The notes under the pieces are model-generated. The model ran no database searches. It was not told where the DNA came from and worked only from the letters and a program-made list of their open reading frames with translations. A stretch of 64,000 nucleotides of DNA from Rhizobium leguminosarum bv. trifolii WSM2297 (GTDB lineage: Bacteria; Pseudomonadota; Alphaproteobacteria; Rhizobiales; Rhizobiaceae). The stretch spans positions 3,014,208-3,078,207 of the forward strand of contig NZ_JH719395.1 of assembly GCF_000271845.1 (NCBI RefSeq). The letters run 5' to 3'. The position numbers were made by a program, and so were the translations under genes. Every line of letters starts with the position of its first letter. The first letter of the stretch is position 1. This document shows positions 8,836 through 17,077 of the stretch, one piece after another.

Positions 8836-9864
8836 TCAGGCGGCGCGCACCGTGCCGATAATGTCCGCCAGCAGCGCATGCAACAGATCCCGATACCCGT
8901 TGCGCGCCGATGGACCGCTTTCCTCCGACGTCATAACGACTGTCAGATCCAGCGACGGCACGATGTAAAGCATCTGCCCGCCGTAACCCCAGGCGAAATG
9001 CACCTGCTCACCACCGATCTGCCGCGCGAACCAGCCGTAGCCATAGTCATCGCCGGAGAAATGTGAGTTGGTGTGGTGCTGCCACGACTGGGAGATCCAG
9101 TCGGCAGGCACCACCTGCTCTCCTTTCCGAGTACGCCCGCCATTGCGGTAGAGTTCGCCGAAGGCAAGCAGCGATCGGGCGCTCATCGCCATCTGATTGC
9201 CGCCGAGATAGATGCCCTGCGGATCGCGCTCCCATGCGTCGATCCGGAAACCGTCGACCGGGCCGAGCCACTCATGCGCCAAGGCCAGCGTCGGCCGCCG
9301 GCCGACTTTCGTAAGAATGGCCGACAGCAGATGGGTGGATGCCGTGGAATAGAGCATCTCCCCGCCCGGCCGATCGACGAAAGGCTGCGAGAGCGCGAAA
9401 CGCACCCAGTTGCGCGAGGAGACCCAGCGGCCGTAATTCGGCCCCGACATGCGATCGAGCCCAGCCTGCATGGAGAGAAGATGACCGATGGTAATATCGT
9501 TGACACGCGGGTCCGGCGTCGCGGGTAGATCGGCCATCAGGATCGGCGCGATCTTCTGATCGGGTCCCGTCAGCAGGCCTTTGCCGATGGCAATGCCGAC
9601 CAGCGCCGAAATGACCGACTTCGAAGCGGATTTGATATTGGTCGATTCCGACGGCGAGTGGCCGTGGAAGCCGCGTTCGGCGAGCACCCGGCCGCCGCGC
9701 GCGACGATCACTGTCTTGAGAGGCCGCATCGCCGGGTCACCAGCCGCCTGATCGAGAAGAGGGTCAAGCCCGGTGAAGGTGCGGGCCGTGCTCTGGGCAG
9801 CGGCCGGCACTGTTGCGGCCAGCGGCAAACCGAAGAGAAGCAGAAGGGAGAGAACGCGGATCAT
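8836..9864 (-). CDS. Secreted serine hydrolase of the class C beta-lactamase / penicillin-binding-protein-like family
   Basis: About 342 residues from the chosen start at 9864, which places a clean signal peptide (MIRVLSLLLLFGLPLAATVPAAAQ) at the N-terminus. The open frame continues upstream to 9936 with ATGs at 9894 and 9936, but that would put basic residues ahead of the signal and no ribosome site is clear for any start. The SxxK motif is SASK at about 79-82, followed by a YST element in place of YxN. Members include esterases, D-aminopeptidases and beta-lactamases; the real substrate is unknown and resistance should not be assumed. It would act in the periplasm. Confidence 0.82.
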   Translation of the reverse strand: MIRVLSLLLLFGLPLAATVPAAAQSTARTFTGLDPLLDQAAGDPAMRPLKTVIVARGGRVLAERGFHGHSPSESTNIKSASKSVISALVGIAIGKGLLTGPDQKIAPILMADLPATPDPRVNDITIGHLLSMQAGLDRMSGPNYGRWVSSRNWVRFALSQPFVDRPGGEMLYSTASTHLLSAILTKVGRRPTLALAHEWLGPVDGFRIDAWERDPQGIYLGGNQMAMSARSLLAFGELYRNGGRTRKGEQVVPADWISQSWQHHTNSHFSGDDYGYGWFARQIGGEQVHFAWGYGGQMLYIVPSLDLTVVMTSEESGPSARNGYRDLLHALLADIIGTVRAA

Positions 9865-10048
9865 GCGGGGCAAGATAGGATATCGCCACGGCATGTTCGC
9901 GCGCCGGCGGCGCTTTTCACGCGATTGTGTTGCCATGGTTACCAGGCATCCATCGCGGTCACCACGGGCCGCGGCAACCGAAAAACAATCCGCGCCGCAA
10001 CCACGGCAGGCCCGCCTGCCTCCATGGTCAAGCGGCGCGGATAGTGCC

Positions 10049-10077
10049 GGCCGGGGTAAGGACGTTCAACCCCGGCC
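10049..10077 (-). terminator. GC-rich stem-loop after the decarboxylase-GNAT unit
   Basis: GGCCGGGGT (10049-10057) and ACCCCGGCC (10069-10077) form a perfect 9-bp stem with an 11-base loop, about 10 bases beyond the GNAT stop on the minus strand. There is no T-run, so termination efficiency is uncertain. Confidence 0.45.
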
Positions 10078-10086
10078 AGCCGATCG

Positions 10087-10677
10087 TTAGGCTGCGCCGC
10101 GAACCGGCGCGCTGGCCAGCATGCGTCCCGAGGGGACGATCATGCCGGCTGCGCCGTCAAGCCAGCCTTCCGTGAGCTCGAGCGCCAGAAAGCGCGAGCG
10201 TTCGAACGGACCTGGCATGACAAGATGGCGAGCCTTCTCGGCAAAAAAGCCGAAACGCTCGTAATAGGCAGCATCGCCGACGAGCAGGACAGCGCCATGC
10301 CCGCGCTTTTTGGCTTCGAGGATCGCCGCGCGCATCAGCGCCGAGCCGATGCCCTTGCCGCCTTGACGGGAATCGACGGCGAGCGGGCCAAGCAGCAGCG
10401 CATTGATCGGCGTGCCCTCGTCGTTGACGCCGGCCTCGACGTTCCAGAGCCGCACCGAGCCGATGAGATGACCGTCGCGATCACGCGCGACCAGCGCCAG
10501 GCCTTCGGCCGGAACACGGTTGCGGCGGATCTTCTCCGACGACTTCTTGCGGCGATCCGGCCCCATGACGCGGTCGAGCAGGTTTTCACGGGCAACGACG
10601 TCCGACGGATTTTCGGCGTCGATGGCGAAAGTGGTGGGCGCAAAGAATGCGCGGACAGAATCAAGAACAGCGGCCAT
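10087..10677 (-). CDS. GNAT-family N-acetyltransferase
   Basis: A 196-residue acetyltransferase with the GNAT core LLGPLAVDSRQGGKGIGSALMRAAI, in which QGGKGIG binds acetyl-CoA, followed by VLLVGDAAYYERFGF. It resembles the YhbS-like branch. It lies 94 bases downstream of the ornithine/lysine decarboxylase on the same strand. Because a strong stem-loop lies in that gap, its expression may depend on read-through. The neighbour suggests an amine or polyamine acceptor, but this is only inference. Confidence 0.85.
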   Translation of the reverse strand: MAAVLDSVRAFFAPTTFAIDAENPSDVVARENLLDRVMGPDRRKKSSEKIRRNRVPAEGLALVARDRDGHLIGSVRLWNVEAGVNDEGTPINALLLGPLAVDSRQGGKGIGSALMRAAILEAKKRGHGAVLLVGDAAYYERFGFFAEKARHLVMPGPFERSRFLALELTEGWLDGAAGMIVPSGRMLASAPVRGAA

Positions 10678-10734
10678 CTTGGCCTCCCGTACCCAATACC
10701 GTTATCAGCGGCGATGAAAGAAAATTGTGAAGTT

Positions 10735-10761
10735 GCCGCCCCGGCTGATTACGGGGCCGGC
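10735..10761 (-). terminator. Stem-loop between decarboxylase and GNAT genes
   Basis: On the minus strand a 9-bp GC-rich stem with one bulged G surrounds an 8-base loop, followed by a moderately T-rich stretch. It lies 11 bases after the decarboxylase stop and may act as a full or partial terminator. Confidence 0.5.
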
Positions 10762-10771
10762 AGAAACGACT

Positions 10772-11905
10772 TTAGATGACGTAGGCTCTCAGCGGCTCGA
10801 AACCGTTGAAAGCGACTGCCGAATAGGTCGTCGTATAGGCGCCGGTGCCTTCGATCAGGACCTCGTCGCCGATCGAAAGGGAGATCGGCAGCGGGTAGAG
10901 GTTCTTTTCGTAGAGCACGTCAGCCGAATCGCAGGTCGGGCCGGCGATGACGCAGGGCTCCATCTCGTCACCGTCGTGCTCCGTGCGGATCGGATAGCGG
11001 ATGGCTTCGTCCATGGTCTCGGCGAGACCGCCGAACTTGCCGATGTCGAGGAATACCCAGCGGGCATCGTCATTGTCCGACTTCTTCGAAATCAGCACGA
11101 CCTCCGCCTTGATGACGCCGGCATTGCCGACCATGCCGCGGCCCGGCTCGATGATCGTCTGGGGGATCTGGTTGCCGAAATGCGCGCGCAGCGCCTGGTA
11201 GATCGACTTGCCGTAAGCTTCTGCAGACGGAACGTCGCGCAGGTACTTGGTCGGGAAGCCGCCGCCCATGTTGACCATCTGCAGGTGGATGCCCTGCTTG
11301 GCAAGCGATACGAAGACGCGCTTGGCATCGGCGAGTGCCGAATCCCAGGCATCGACCTTGGTCATCTGCGAACCGACATGGAACGAGACGCCGTAGGACT
11401 GCAGGCCGAGCTGATGGGCGTAGACGAGAACGTCGACAGCCATCTGCGGGACGCAGCCGAACTTGCGCGACAGCGGCCATTCGGCGCCTTCGCCATCGGT
11501 GAGCACGCGGCAGAAGACGCGGGCGCCGGGAGCGGCGCGCGAGATCTTCTCGACTTCCTCGTGGCTGTCGACCGCAAACAGGCTGACGCCGAGCGCATGT
11601 GCGCGGGCAACGTCACGTTCCTTCTTGATCGTATTGCCGAAGGAGATGCGGGCGGCAGTCGCACCGGCGTCTAGCGCCATTTCGATTTCGGCAACGGATG
11701 CGCAATCGAAATTGGAGCCGAGGCCTGCAAGCAGCTTCAGCACTTCAGGAGCCGGGTTGGCCTTGACGGCGTAGTAGATAGCGCTGTCCGGCATGGCGTG
11801 ACGGAAGGCGTGGAAATTGTCGCGAACGACATCAAGGTCAACCACGAGGCAGGGACCGTCGGGACGTCGGGTTGCGAGAAAGTCGCGGATGCGCTGGGTG
11901 GTCAT
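10772..11905 (-). CDS. odc2: Ornithine/lysine decarboxylase, alanine-racemase fold type III
   Basis: A 377-residue PLP enzyme that decarboxylates ornithine to putrescine, and in related alphaproteobacterial enzymes also lysine to cadaverine. The PLP-binding Lys lies in YYAVKANP (about K48), the glycine-rich phosphate loop follows SFHVGS and VNMGGGFPTKY, and the catalytic Cys is in GPTCDSAD (about C325). I chose the ATG at 11905 because GAGGGAAC lies just upstream and the protein then has normal length; the frame stays open to 12175, but that part is leader. A long structured leader precedes it, as known for alphaproteobacterial ornithine decarboxylase genes (speF leader family). Confidence 0.9.
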   Translation of the reverse strand: MTTQRIRDFLATRRPDGPCLVVDLDVVRDNFHAFRHAMPDSAIYYAVKANPAPEVLKLLAGLGSNFDCASVAEIEMALDAGATAARISFGNTIKKERDVARAHALGVSLFAVDSHEEVEKISRAAPGARVFCRVLTDGEGAEWPLSRKFGCVPQMAVDVLVYAHQLGLQSYGVSFHVGSQMTKVDAWDSALADAKRVFVSLAKQGIHLQMVNMGGGFPTKYLRDVPSAEAYGKSIYQALRAHFGNQIPQTIIEPGRGMVGNAGVIKAEVVLISKKSDNDDARWVFLDIGKFGGLAETMDEAIRYPIRTEHDGDEMEPCVIAGPTCDSADVLYEKNLYPLPISLSIGDEVLIEGTGAYTTTYSAVAFNGFEPLRAYVI

Positions 11906-12345
11906 ATCGTTCCCTCTTCCAATTCCAGAGCTCCGGCATGAACCGGAGGACAAAGGGCATACGAGAACTCGCATTGGAACCAGCCGGTGGAGACCCCGGA
12001 ACCATAGCAAGCGCTCGATGCGCAGATCGTGAACCAACGCCGCGATGCGGTGTAAGTTCGGCTTTGTCTGCCATGGATTGGAGGGAGAATCCCAACCGCA
12101 CTTCCGGCAATGATGGTGTGCCTCTTCAGTAACCCCCGCTGATGGAAAGCAGGGAGAGAACAAAAAGGCCCGCACCGTCGTTGCTTCAGGCGTCCTCGCA
12201 TTTTCCGGTTGGCCGGAATAGCGACTGGAGGGGTTAATTCCAGGTACCTTACCGATTTCCTCACCAATTCGAGGGTTCGGCGGACACCCATGGGCACGTG
12301 CGACTTTGGGCTGAGTGGGAAATAAGAATATTCGCCTTCATAATC
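11906..12345 (-). ncRNA. Candidate cis-regulatory leader (speF-type) of the ornithine decarboxylase gene
   Basis: About 440 bases upstream of the decarboxylase start hold no convincing protein gene on either strand. Alphaproteobacterial ornithine decarboxylase genes are known to carry a conserved leader of roughly this length (Rfam speF). Read on the minus strand, it contains a GCCTG/CGGGC stem followed by CTTTTTG near 12165-12195, like an internal terminator. A perfect CTCCGG/CCGGAG hairpin at 11931-11948 sits some 25 bases before the start codon. One frame is open from an ATG at 12291 to a TGA overlapping the decarboxylase ATG. I have not matched the covariance model; the assignment rests on position and family knowledge. 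Confidence 0.5.
11931..11948 (-). promoter_or_regulatory. Hairpin just upstream of the decarboxylase ribosome-binding site
   Basis: CTCCGG and CCGGAG pair perfectly around a 6-base loop, ending 25 bases before the ATG. It could gate access to the GAGGGAAC ribosome site in the leader. Confidence 0.4.
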
Positions 12346-12378
12346 AAGCGATTTTTTAATCTGGAGGTCAAAAAAATA

Positions 12379-12407
12379 ATTGAACAAGCCGAGCCAATTT
12401 GTTCAAT
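12379..12407. promoter_or_regulatory. LysR-type dyad between the decarboxylase leader and lysR
   Basis: ATTGAACAA and TTGTTCAAT are perfect 9-bp inverted arms separated by 11 bases, 26 bases before the LysR start codon. The arms and their position fit an autoregulatory LysR-type site, and the site also lies where the promoter of the divergent decarboxylase leader should be. Confidence 0.55.
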
Positions 12408-12433
12408 ATTCCGAAACAGCTTTGGGAAAAGCC

Positions 12434-13327
12434 ATGGACACCTTGACCCGCATACGCGCCTTCATCGATGTCGTCGAGGCCGAAGGCTTTTCCGCCGCCG
12501 CGCGGCGCACCGGCCGCTCGAAGGCGCTGCTCTCCAAATATGTGCGCGAGCTGGAAGATGAGCTCGGCGCCCTGCTGCTCAACCGCACCACACGGCAGTT
12601 CTCGATGACCGAGGCCGGCCATACCTATTACCGCAGCGCCTCGGATATCCTCAAAGAGATCGACAACCTTGCCGACCTCGTGCGCGAAAACAATGCGCAG
12701 CTGAAGGGGCGGCTGCGTATATCCGTGCCCCGCACCTTCGTCGATGCCGATGTCGGCCAGTCGCTGATCGATTTCTCCAGAGAGAACCCGGACCTTTCGC
12801 TGGAGATCGCCGCCGATGACCGGTTTGTCGATCTGATCGAGGAAGGCTTCGACGTGGCGATCCGCATCAGCAAGCTCGAAGATTCAGGCATGATCGCCCG
12901 CAAAATCTCCGATTTCCGCGTCCATCTCTGCACCACCCCCGATTTTCTCGAGCGCCATCCCGATCTTGCCCATCCGAGCGACATTTCCAACGTTCCCTTC
13001 ATCGTCGATACCAATTCGCGCACCCAGGCGAGTATTCGTTTCCACAATCCCGACAACACCTCATTCGCCGTCGCGGTCTCCGGCCCGATGGAGGTCAACA
13101 GCCCGCATGCGACATTGCGCGCCGCCCTCTCCGGCATCGGCATCGCCCTCATCCCTGACTTCATCGCCCGCAAGCCGATCGAAAGCGGCGAGCTGGTGAC
13201 GCTGTTCAACGATTACCTCCCCACCGATCGCGGCATCTACGCAGTCTATCCGCACCGCCGTTACCTGCCGGCCAAGGTGAGGATATTCGTCGACTACCTC
13301 AACAACTGGTTCAAGAAACATCCCTAG
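12434..13327 (+). CDS. LysR-family transcriptional regulator
   Basis: A 297-residue LysR regulator. The winged helix-turn-helix lies at about residues 1-60 (FIDVVEAEGFSAAARRTGRSKALLSKYVRELEDELG, in two overlapping halves of the domain) and the substrate-binding domain spans about 90-295. The start at 12434 follows GGGAAAA; an upstream in-frame ATG at 12380 falls inside the dyad at 12379-12407 and is less likely. It is divergent from the ornithine decarboxylase and shares its promoter region, so it may control that gene or its own. The effector is unknown. Confidence 0.88.
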   Translation: MDTLTRIRAFIDVVEAEGFSAAARRTGRSKALLSKYVRELEDELGALLLNRTTRQFSMTEAGHTYYRSASDILKEIDNLADLVRENNAQLKGRLRISVPRTFVDADVGQSLIDFSRENPDLSLEIAADDRFVDLIEEGFDVAIRISKLEDSGMIARKISDFRVHLCTTPDFLERHPDLAHPSDISNVPFIVDTNSRTQASIRFHNPDNTSFAVAVSGPMEVNSPHATLRAALSGIGIALIPDFIARKPIESGELVTLFNDYLPTDRGIYAVYPHRRYLPAKVRIFVDYLNNWFKKHP

Positions 13328-13328
13328 A

Positions 13329-13428
13329 GCATGTCGCGCAAAAGTGTGCAGCGGTTTTGCGATAACGACATGCGTAAAAACAAAGACCTAAAGCGCGAGG
13401 AGCGAATCTGAAAGATCGCGACGCGCAT
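13329..13428. repeat. Dispersed palindromic intergenic repeat, copy A
   Basis: The repeat starts 2 bases after the LysR stop. GCATGTCG (13329-13336) pairs with CGACATGC (13366-13373), and inside it GCAAAA pairs with TTTTGC. It shares the core AAAGTG, GCAGCGG and TTTT with copies near 41876 and 63178, and the TGCGTAAAA block with the latter. A further GC-rich inverted part runs to about 13428. Elements of this kind are common in rhizobial genomes. Confidence 0.7.
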
Positions 13429-13500
13429 TAGCGCCGCCCTTGCGGTTGCGACATCGCGCCCCAGGCCAACCCGCGGCTCTCTGAATCCAATGCGGAATCG

Positions 13501-13520
13501 GTCCCAATTCCGTCCCAATT
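13501..13520. repeat. Tandem 9-bp repeat upstream of the Ni/Co exporter genes
   Basis: GTCCCAATT occurs at 13501-13509 and again at 13512-13520, spaced 11 bases, or one helical turn. It lies 43 bases before the first gene of the exporter pair and could be a regulator site; no known metal-regulator motif matches by eye. Confidence 0.3.
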
Positions 13521-13562
13521 TCTGGCAAGAAGTCAGGTCCACCGAACAGGGCAGCGGAAGAG

Positions 13563-14204
13563 ATGAAATATTCGACGATACTGATGGCCGCGCTTGTTTC
13601 GCTGGCGCCGGCCGCCGCCTTTGCCCATCCGCACATCTTCGTGGAGGCCCGCCTCGAGGTCGTGGCCGACAAGGATGGCAGCGTCGAGGAACTGCGCAAT
13701 GTCTGGCGCTTCGATGAAGTTTTCTCTTCCTCGGTCGTCATGGATTTCGACAAGAATACCGACCTCAAGCTGGAGCCGAACGAGCTGGCGGAGGTCGGAA
13801 AAACGGTGAAGCAATCGCTTGCCGAATATGATTACTACATGAACCTGACGATCAACGGGAAGAACATCACCGTCCAGAAGCCCGACATCATCCACGTCGA
13901 CTACAAGGACGGCCAGCTGCTGATGTTCTTTGCGGTCAAGCCGGTGGAGAAGATGCCACTGAAAGGCAGGCTCAGCTTCGGCGTCTACGACCCGACGCTC
14001 TATACCTCTATCGACTTCCCCACCGACAACGAACTGGCAATCGTCGGCGACGGCTTCAAGGCCTGCAAACATCAGGTGGTGCGGCCGGATGCCGACCAGG
14101 TAATCTCGCAGAACAAACAGTCGCTGACCGACGCCTTCTTCAATGATCCCACCGGCACCAACATGTCCAAACTCTTCGCCACCCGGCTGGAGGTGACATG
14201 CTGA
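13563..14204 (+). CDS. DUF1007-family periplasmic protein
   Basis: A 213-residue protein with a clear signal peptide (MKYSTILMAALVSLAPAAAFA, cleavage just before HPHIFVEA). The mature N-terminus begins with His-Pro-His, typical of DUF1007 proteins, which may bind metal. DUF1007 genes are regularly paired with NicO-type nickel/cobalt transporters. Here the last codons overlap the ATG of the transporter gene by 7 bases, so translation is coupled. Its likely role is a periplasmic accessory of the transporter; the biochemical function is unknown. Confidence 0.85.
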   Translation: MKYSTILMAALVSLAPAAAFAHPHIFVEARLEVVADKDGSVEELRNVWRFDEVFSSSVVMDFDKNTDLKLEPNELAEVGKTVKQSLAEYDYYMNLTINGKNITVQKPDIIHVDYKDGQLLMFFAVKPVEKMPLKGRLSFGVYDPTLYTSIDFPTDNELAIVGDGFKACKHQVVRPDADQVISQNKQSLTDAFFNDPTGTNMSKLFATRLEVTC

Positions 14205-15274
14205 CAAAACGCCGGCCGTTCATCCTTGCCGCTTCGGTCTTGGCGCTTCTGGCGGCGGCAAGCCTCGCCCATGCGCAATCGCCGCTCGGCATCGGCACGG
14301 CAGAACCGAGCTTCCAGCCGACCGGCGGGCCGCTCGCACCGCTGCTGCTCTATGTGAATTATGAGCAGCAGGCCTTCTATCGGGCGCTGACTGGCGCCTT
14401 GAAGGCGATGCGCCAGGATCCGTGGCAGCTGGCCTCGCTGATCGGCCTCTCCTTCGCCTATGGCGTCTTCCATGCGGCCGGCCCCGGTCACGGCAAGGCG
14501 GTGATCTCTTCCTACATGATCGCCAACGAAATCGAGTTGAAGCGCGGCGTGGTGATTTCCTTCATTTCGGCCTTCATCCAGGGGGTGGTGGCGGTGGCAC
14601 TGGTCGGCGGCGCCTGGCTGGTGCTGCGCGGCACCGGCATCACGCTGACGGCGGCGACCCATGCGATGGAGATCGCAAGCTTTGTCATGGTCATCCTCTT
14701 CGGCGGCTGGCTGCTGTTCCGCAAGCTGCGCTCGATGGTCGGCAACATGCCGCGCCGCCGGCTGATGGCGACGCCTGCCGGTCCGGTCAGCATGATGCTC
14801 GACTGGAAGGACAATGCCGCCGAACGCCAGGCCTACGCCTTCAACGGCAAGGCGCAGGCTGTCGAAGCCGGCCACACCTTCGTTCCCGGCATGGCCTGCG
14901 AGACCTGCGGCAATGCCCATGTGCCGGATCCCGCCCTGCTTGGCGGCGACCGGTTCAGCACCCGCGAGGCCTGGTCGGCCATCGTCGCCGTCGGCCTCCG
15001 GCCCTGCTCCGGCGCATTGCTGGTCATGACCTTCTCGCTGCTGAACGGGCTCTATCTCGGCGGCGTGCTTTCGGTCGCCGCCATGTCGCTCGGCACGGCG
15101 ATCACTGTTTCCCTGCTTGCCACCCTTGCCGTCACCGCCAAGAGCGCCGCCGTCCGTCTCTCCGGGCGCGGCTCGACCGCCTCGGTCTGGATCGGCAACA
15201 CCATCGAAATCCTCGGCGCTGTGCTCGTTATCCTGATGGGCGCCCTGCTGCTCGGGGCCTCGCTGCAGGGGTAG
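14198..15274 (+). CDS. NicO/RcnA-family nickel-cobalt transporter
   Basis: A 358-residue integral membrane protein with a signal-like N-terminal segment and about six further hydrophobic segments. The family signature is present: FHAAGPGHGKAVISSYM around residues 91-107, with His92 and His98 as likely metal ligands, and VGLRPCSGALLVM in the second half. A central hydrophilic loop carries CETCGNAHV. RcnA-type members export Ni/Co, while other NicO members import them, so the direction is inferred. It is the second gene of a two-gene unit with the DUF1007 protein. Confidence 0.88.
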   Translation: MLTKRRPFILAASVLALLAAASLAHAQSPLGIGTAEPSFQPTGGPLAPLLLYVNYEQQAFYRALTGALKAMRQDPWQLASLIGLSFAYGVFHAAGPGHGKAVISSYMIANEIELKRGVVISFISAFIQGVVAVALVGGAWLVLRGTGITLTAATHAMEIASFVMVILFGGWLLFRKLRSMVGNMPRRRLMATPAGPVSMMLDWKDNAAERQAYAFNGKAQAVEAGHTFVPGMACETCGNAHVPDPALLGGDRFSTREAWSAIVAVGLRPCSGALLVMTFSLLNGLYLGGVLSVAAMSLGTAITVSLLATLAVTAKSAAVRLSGRGSTASVWIGNTIEILGAVLVILMGALLLGASLQG

Positions 15275-15276
15275 GT

Positions 15277-15483
15277 CTACTTCCCTTTGCCGCGCTGATA
15301 GCGAGCCCGCAGCCAGAAGACTGCGAAAAACGCCATGATCAGGCAGACGCCGACGACGATACCAAGCGTCGGCGAGAAATTGCCGATCCACAGGACGATG
15401 GTCGGCAGGAAATAGATGACCAGGGCAGCGCCTAGCAAGATGATACCGGCGGCGGTCGCCTGCGAGCGGCTTTCAGGGCTCAT
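15277..15483 (-). CDS. Small two-helix membrane protein
   Basis: A 68-residue protein with two hydrophobic helices (about residues 12-34 and 40-58) and a basic C-terminus ending RARYQRGKGK. Its ATG overlaps the TGA of the upstream acetyltransferase gene (ATGA), which supports a real, translationally coupled gene. I do not recognise a named family. It is convergent with the Ni/Co transporter, two bases apart. Confidence 0.65.
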   Translation of the reverse strand: MSPESRSQATAAGIILLGAALVIYFLPTIVLWIGNFSPTLGIVVGVCLIMAFFAVFWLRARYQRGKGK

Positions 15484-16175
15484 ACGAGCCTTTCCTTTTC
15501 GAGGTCAGCGCGGATATCCTGCAGGCGGCGGATCTGGTTGCCCGCGGCGTCGAAATTCTCGGGCGAAAGCCAACTCTCGAAGGCCTCGTTGAGCAGCGGC
15601 CATTCGGCGTCGATCATCGAGAACCAGGCAGTGTCGCGGTTGCGGTGCTTGGAGATCATGTGCTGGCGGAAGACCCCTTCGAAGCTGAAGCCGTAACGCG
15701 CCGCCGTCGTCTTGCTCGCCTCGTTCTTATTGTCGCATTTCCATTCGTAGCGGCGGTAGCCAAGCTCCTCGAAGACGTGCTTGGCCATCAGGTAATGCGC
15801 TTCGGTGGAAAGCGGCGAACGCTTCATCTCGGGACCATGTGCCACGCCGCCGATCTCGACGACGCCGTTTGCCGGGTCGGCGCGCATATAGTTCGCCATT
15901 CCGACAATCTTGCCGGTCGCATTGTCGCGGAATATATGGGTGAGCCAACCGGACTTGGTGTAGACGGTCTCAAGCCAGTTGGCGAAATCCTCGATCCCGG
16001 AAAAATCGTCCTGCGCGAAATAGAGAAGCAGCGGGTTGATGCCCATGCCGCCCAGCCCGTCCCACAGCGCCTCGAGATGGTCGGCGCGGCGATAAGGTTC
16101 GACGGTGACAAAACGGCCCTTCAGCGTCACCGGCTTCGGCGCCGGGCAGCCCTTGAAATTTGCAAGATCGCGCAT
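15480..16175 (-). CDS. RimJ/RimL-type GNAT acetyltransferase
   Basis: A 231-residue acetyltransferase of the RimJ/RimL type with an N-terminal MRDLANFKGCPAPKPVTLKG segment and the core VVEIGGVAHGPEMKRSPLSTEA followed by YEWKCDNKNEASKTTAARYGF. This branch includes enzymes acetylating protein N-termini or small amines. The start at 16175 has AGGGAG at good spacing; a GTG two codons earlier abuts the same site. It is co-directional and overlapping with the small membrane protein gene. Confidence 0.85.
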   Translation of the reverse strand: MRDLANFKGCPAPKPVTLKGRFVTVEPYRRADHLEALWDGLGGMGINPLLLYFAQDDFSGIEDFANWLETVYTKSGWLTHIFRDNATGKIVGMANYMRADPANGVVEIGGVAHGPEMKRSPLSTEAHYLMAKHVFEELGYRRYEWKCDNKNEASKTTAARYGFSFEGVFRQHMISKHRNRDTAWFSMIDAEWPLLNEAFESWLSPENFDAAGNQIRRLQDIRADLEKERLV

Positions 16176-16238
16176 CTTCACTCCCTCTATCTAGGAGTGG
16201 ATAGGCCAGCCGCCCGACAAAGGCAACCGGCCTAGATG

Positions 16239-16958
16239 TTACTGTGACAAGGTAACTTTCGCAGAGGACACCGTCGCCTCGATATGATCGACCAGCTGGT
16301 CGGCAAGGCCGAGCCTGCCGGCAAGCAGATCGAGATAACCGCGCTCGGCGCGCGAATCCGGCTCGATGGTCAGCCGCGAGGCGGTATAGAGTTCGACGCG
16401 CTGTTCCTCCGTCGTCGCGGCGGCCACAAGCGCGTCGATATCCGTCGGCGAAGCGAGTTCGCGCTCGATGAAGGCCGCAGCCTCGCCGCTGACATCGGCA
16501 GCCTTGACCTTGTCCATGATGAGGGCGCGTTCGGCATCGTCGATATGGCCGTCGGCCTTGGCGGCGGCGATCATCGCACGGATCAGCACCAGCACGAACT
16601 CATTGCTGCCGGCCGGCGAGGCCGGCCCGAAGCCGGATTCGACAGGCGGCGGCAGGAGAACCGGATTGTTGGCCGAGGGCGCATCCGAGGGCGCTGCCGG
16701 CGCTTGGCCTGCCTGGTAGTTTTTGTAGGCCTGGTAGCCGAGGCCGGCAATGGCGGCAAGACCGCCGATCGCCAATGCATTGCCGGCAATACCCCGGCCT
16801 GTCTTGGTGCCGAGAAGCGCCGCGGCGATCGCACCGGTCGCCAGCGGGTTGTTTTTAGCCGTCTGGACAGCGTCGCCAGCCCTGTCACGAACCGAACCGC
16901 CGAGACCCGGCACCTGCGAACCCAAGAACTGGTCGAGAAGCTTCTTCGCGTCGAACAT
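16239..16958 (-). CDS. DUF533 / TerB-like protein
   Basis: A 239-residue protein. The N-terminal half has two glycine/alanine-rich hydrophobic stretches (about 40-80) and a proline-rich linker (about 85-115). The C-terminal half is a helical TerB-like domain with MIAAAKADGHIDDAERALIMDKV, where the acidic residues resemble the metal-binding motif of the family. DUF533 proteins are inner-membrane-associated and of unknown function. Nothing in the neighbourhood explains its role. Confidence 0.82.
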   Translation of the reverse strand: MFDAKKLLDQFLGSQVPGLGGSVRDRAGDAVQTAKNNPLATGAIAAALLGTKTGRGIAGNALAIGGLAAIAGLGYQAYKNYQAGQAPAAPSDAPSANNPVLLPPPVESGFGPASPAGSNEFVLVLIRAMIAAAKADGHIDDAERALIMDKVKAADVSGEAAAFIERELASPTDIDALVAAATTEEQRVELYTASRLTIEPDSRAERGYLDLLAGRLGLADQLVDHIEATVSSAKVTLSQ

Positions 16959-17077
16959 TCCTCGTCATCTCCCTGTTGAAGCCGGAAGAGAGATAGGTTT
17001 GCGACGGCTGGAATACAAACAGAGGAGAGGGCAGAGGAGAAGGAATTGTGCCGTGAGGCTCAACCCCTATCCTAAAC

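Noticed and set aside
9937..10048. Short frames between the serine hydrolase and the GNAT gene
   Set aside because: They have no ribosome site or domain, and the region is explained by leader and terminator sequence.
14072..15391. A 439-codon open frame on the minus strand opposite the Ni/Co exporter
   Set aside because: The plus-strand genes have signal peptide, family motifs and coupled starts; this frame has none of these.
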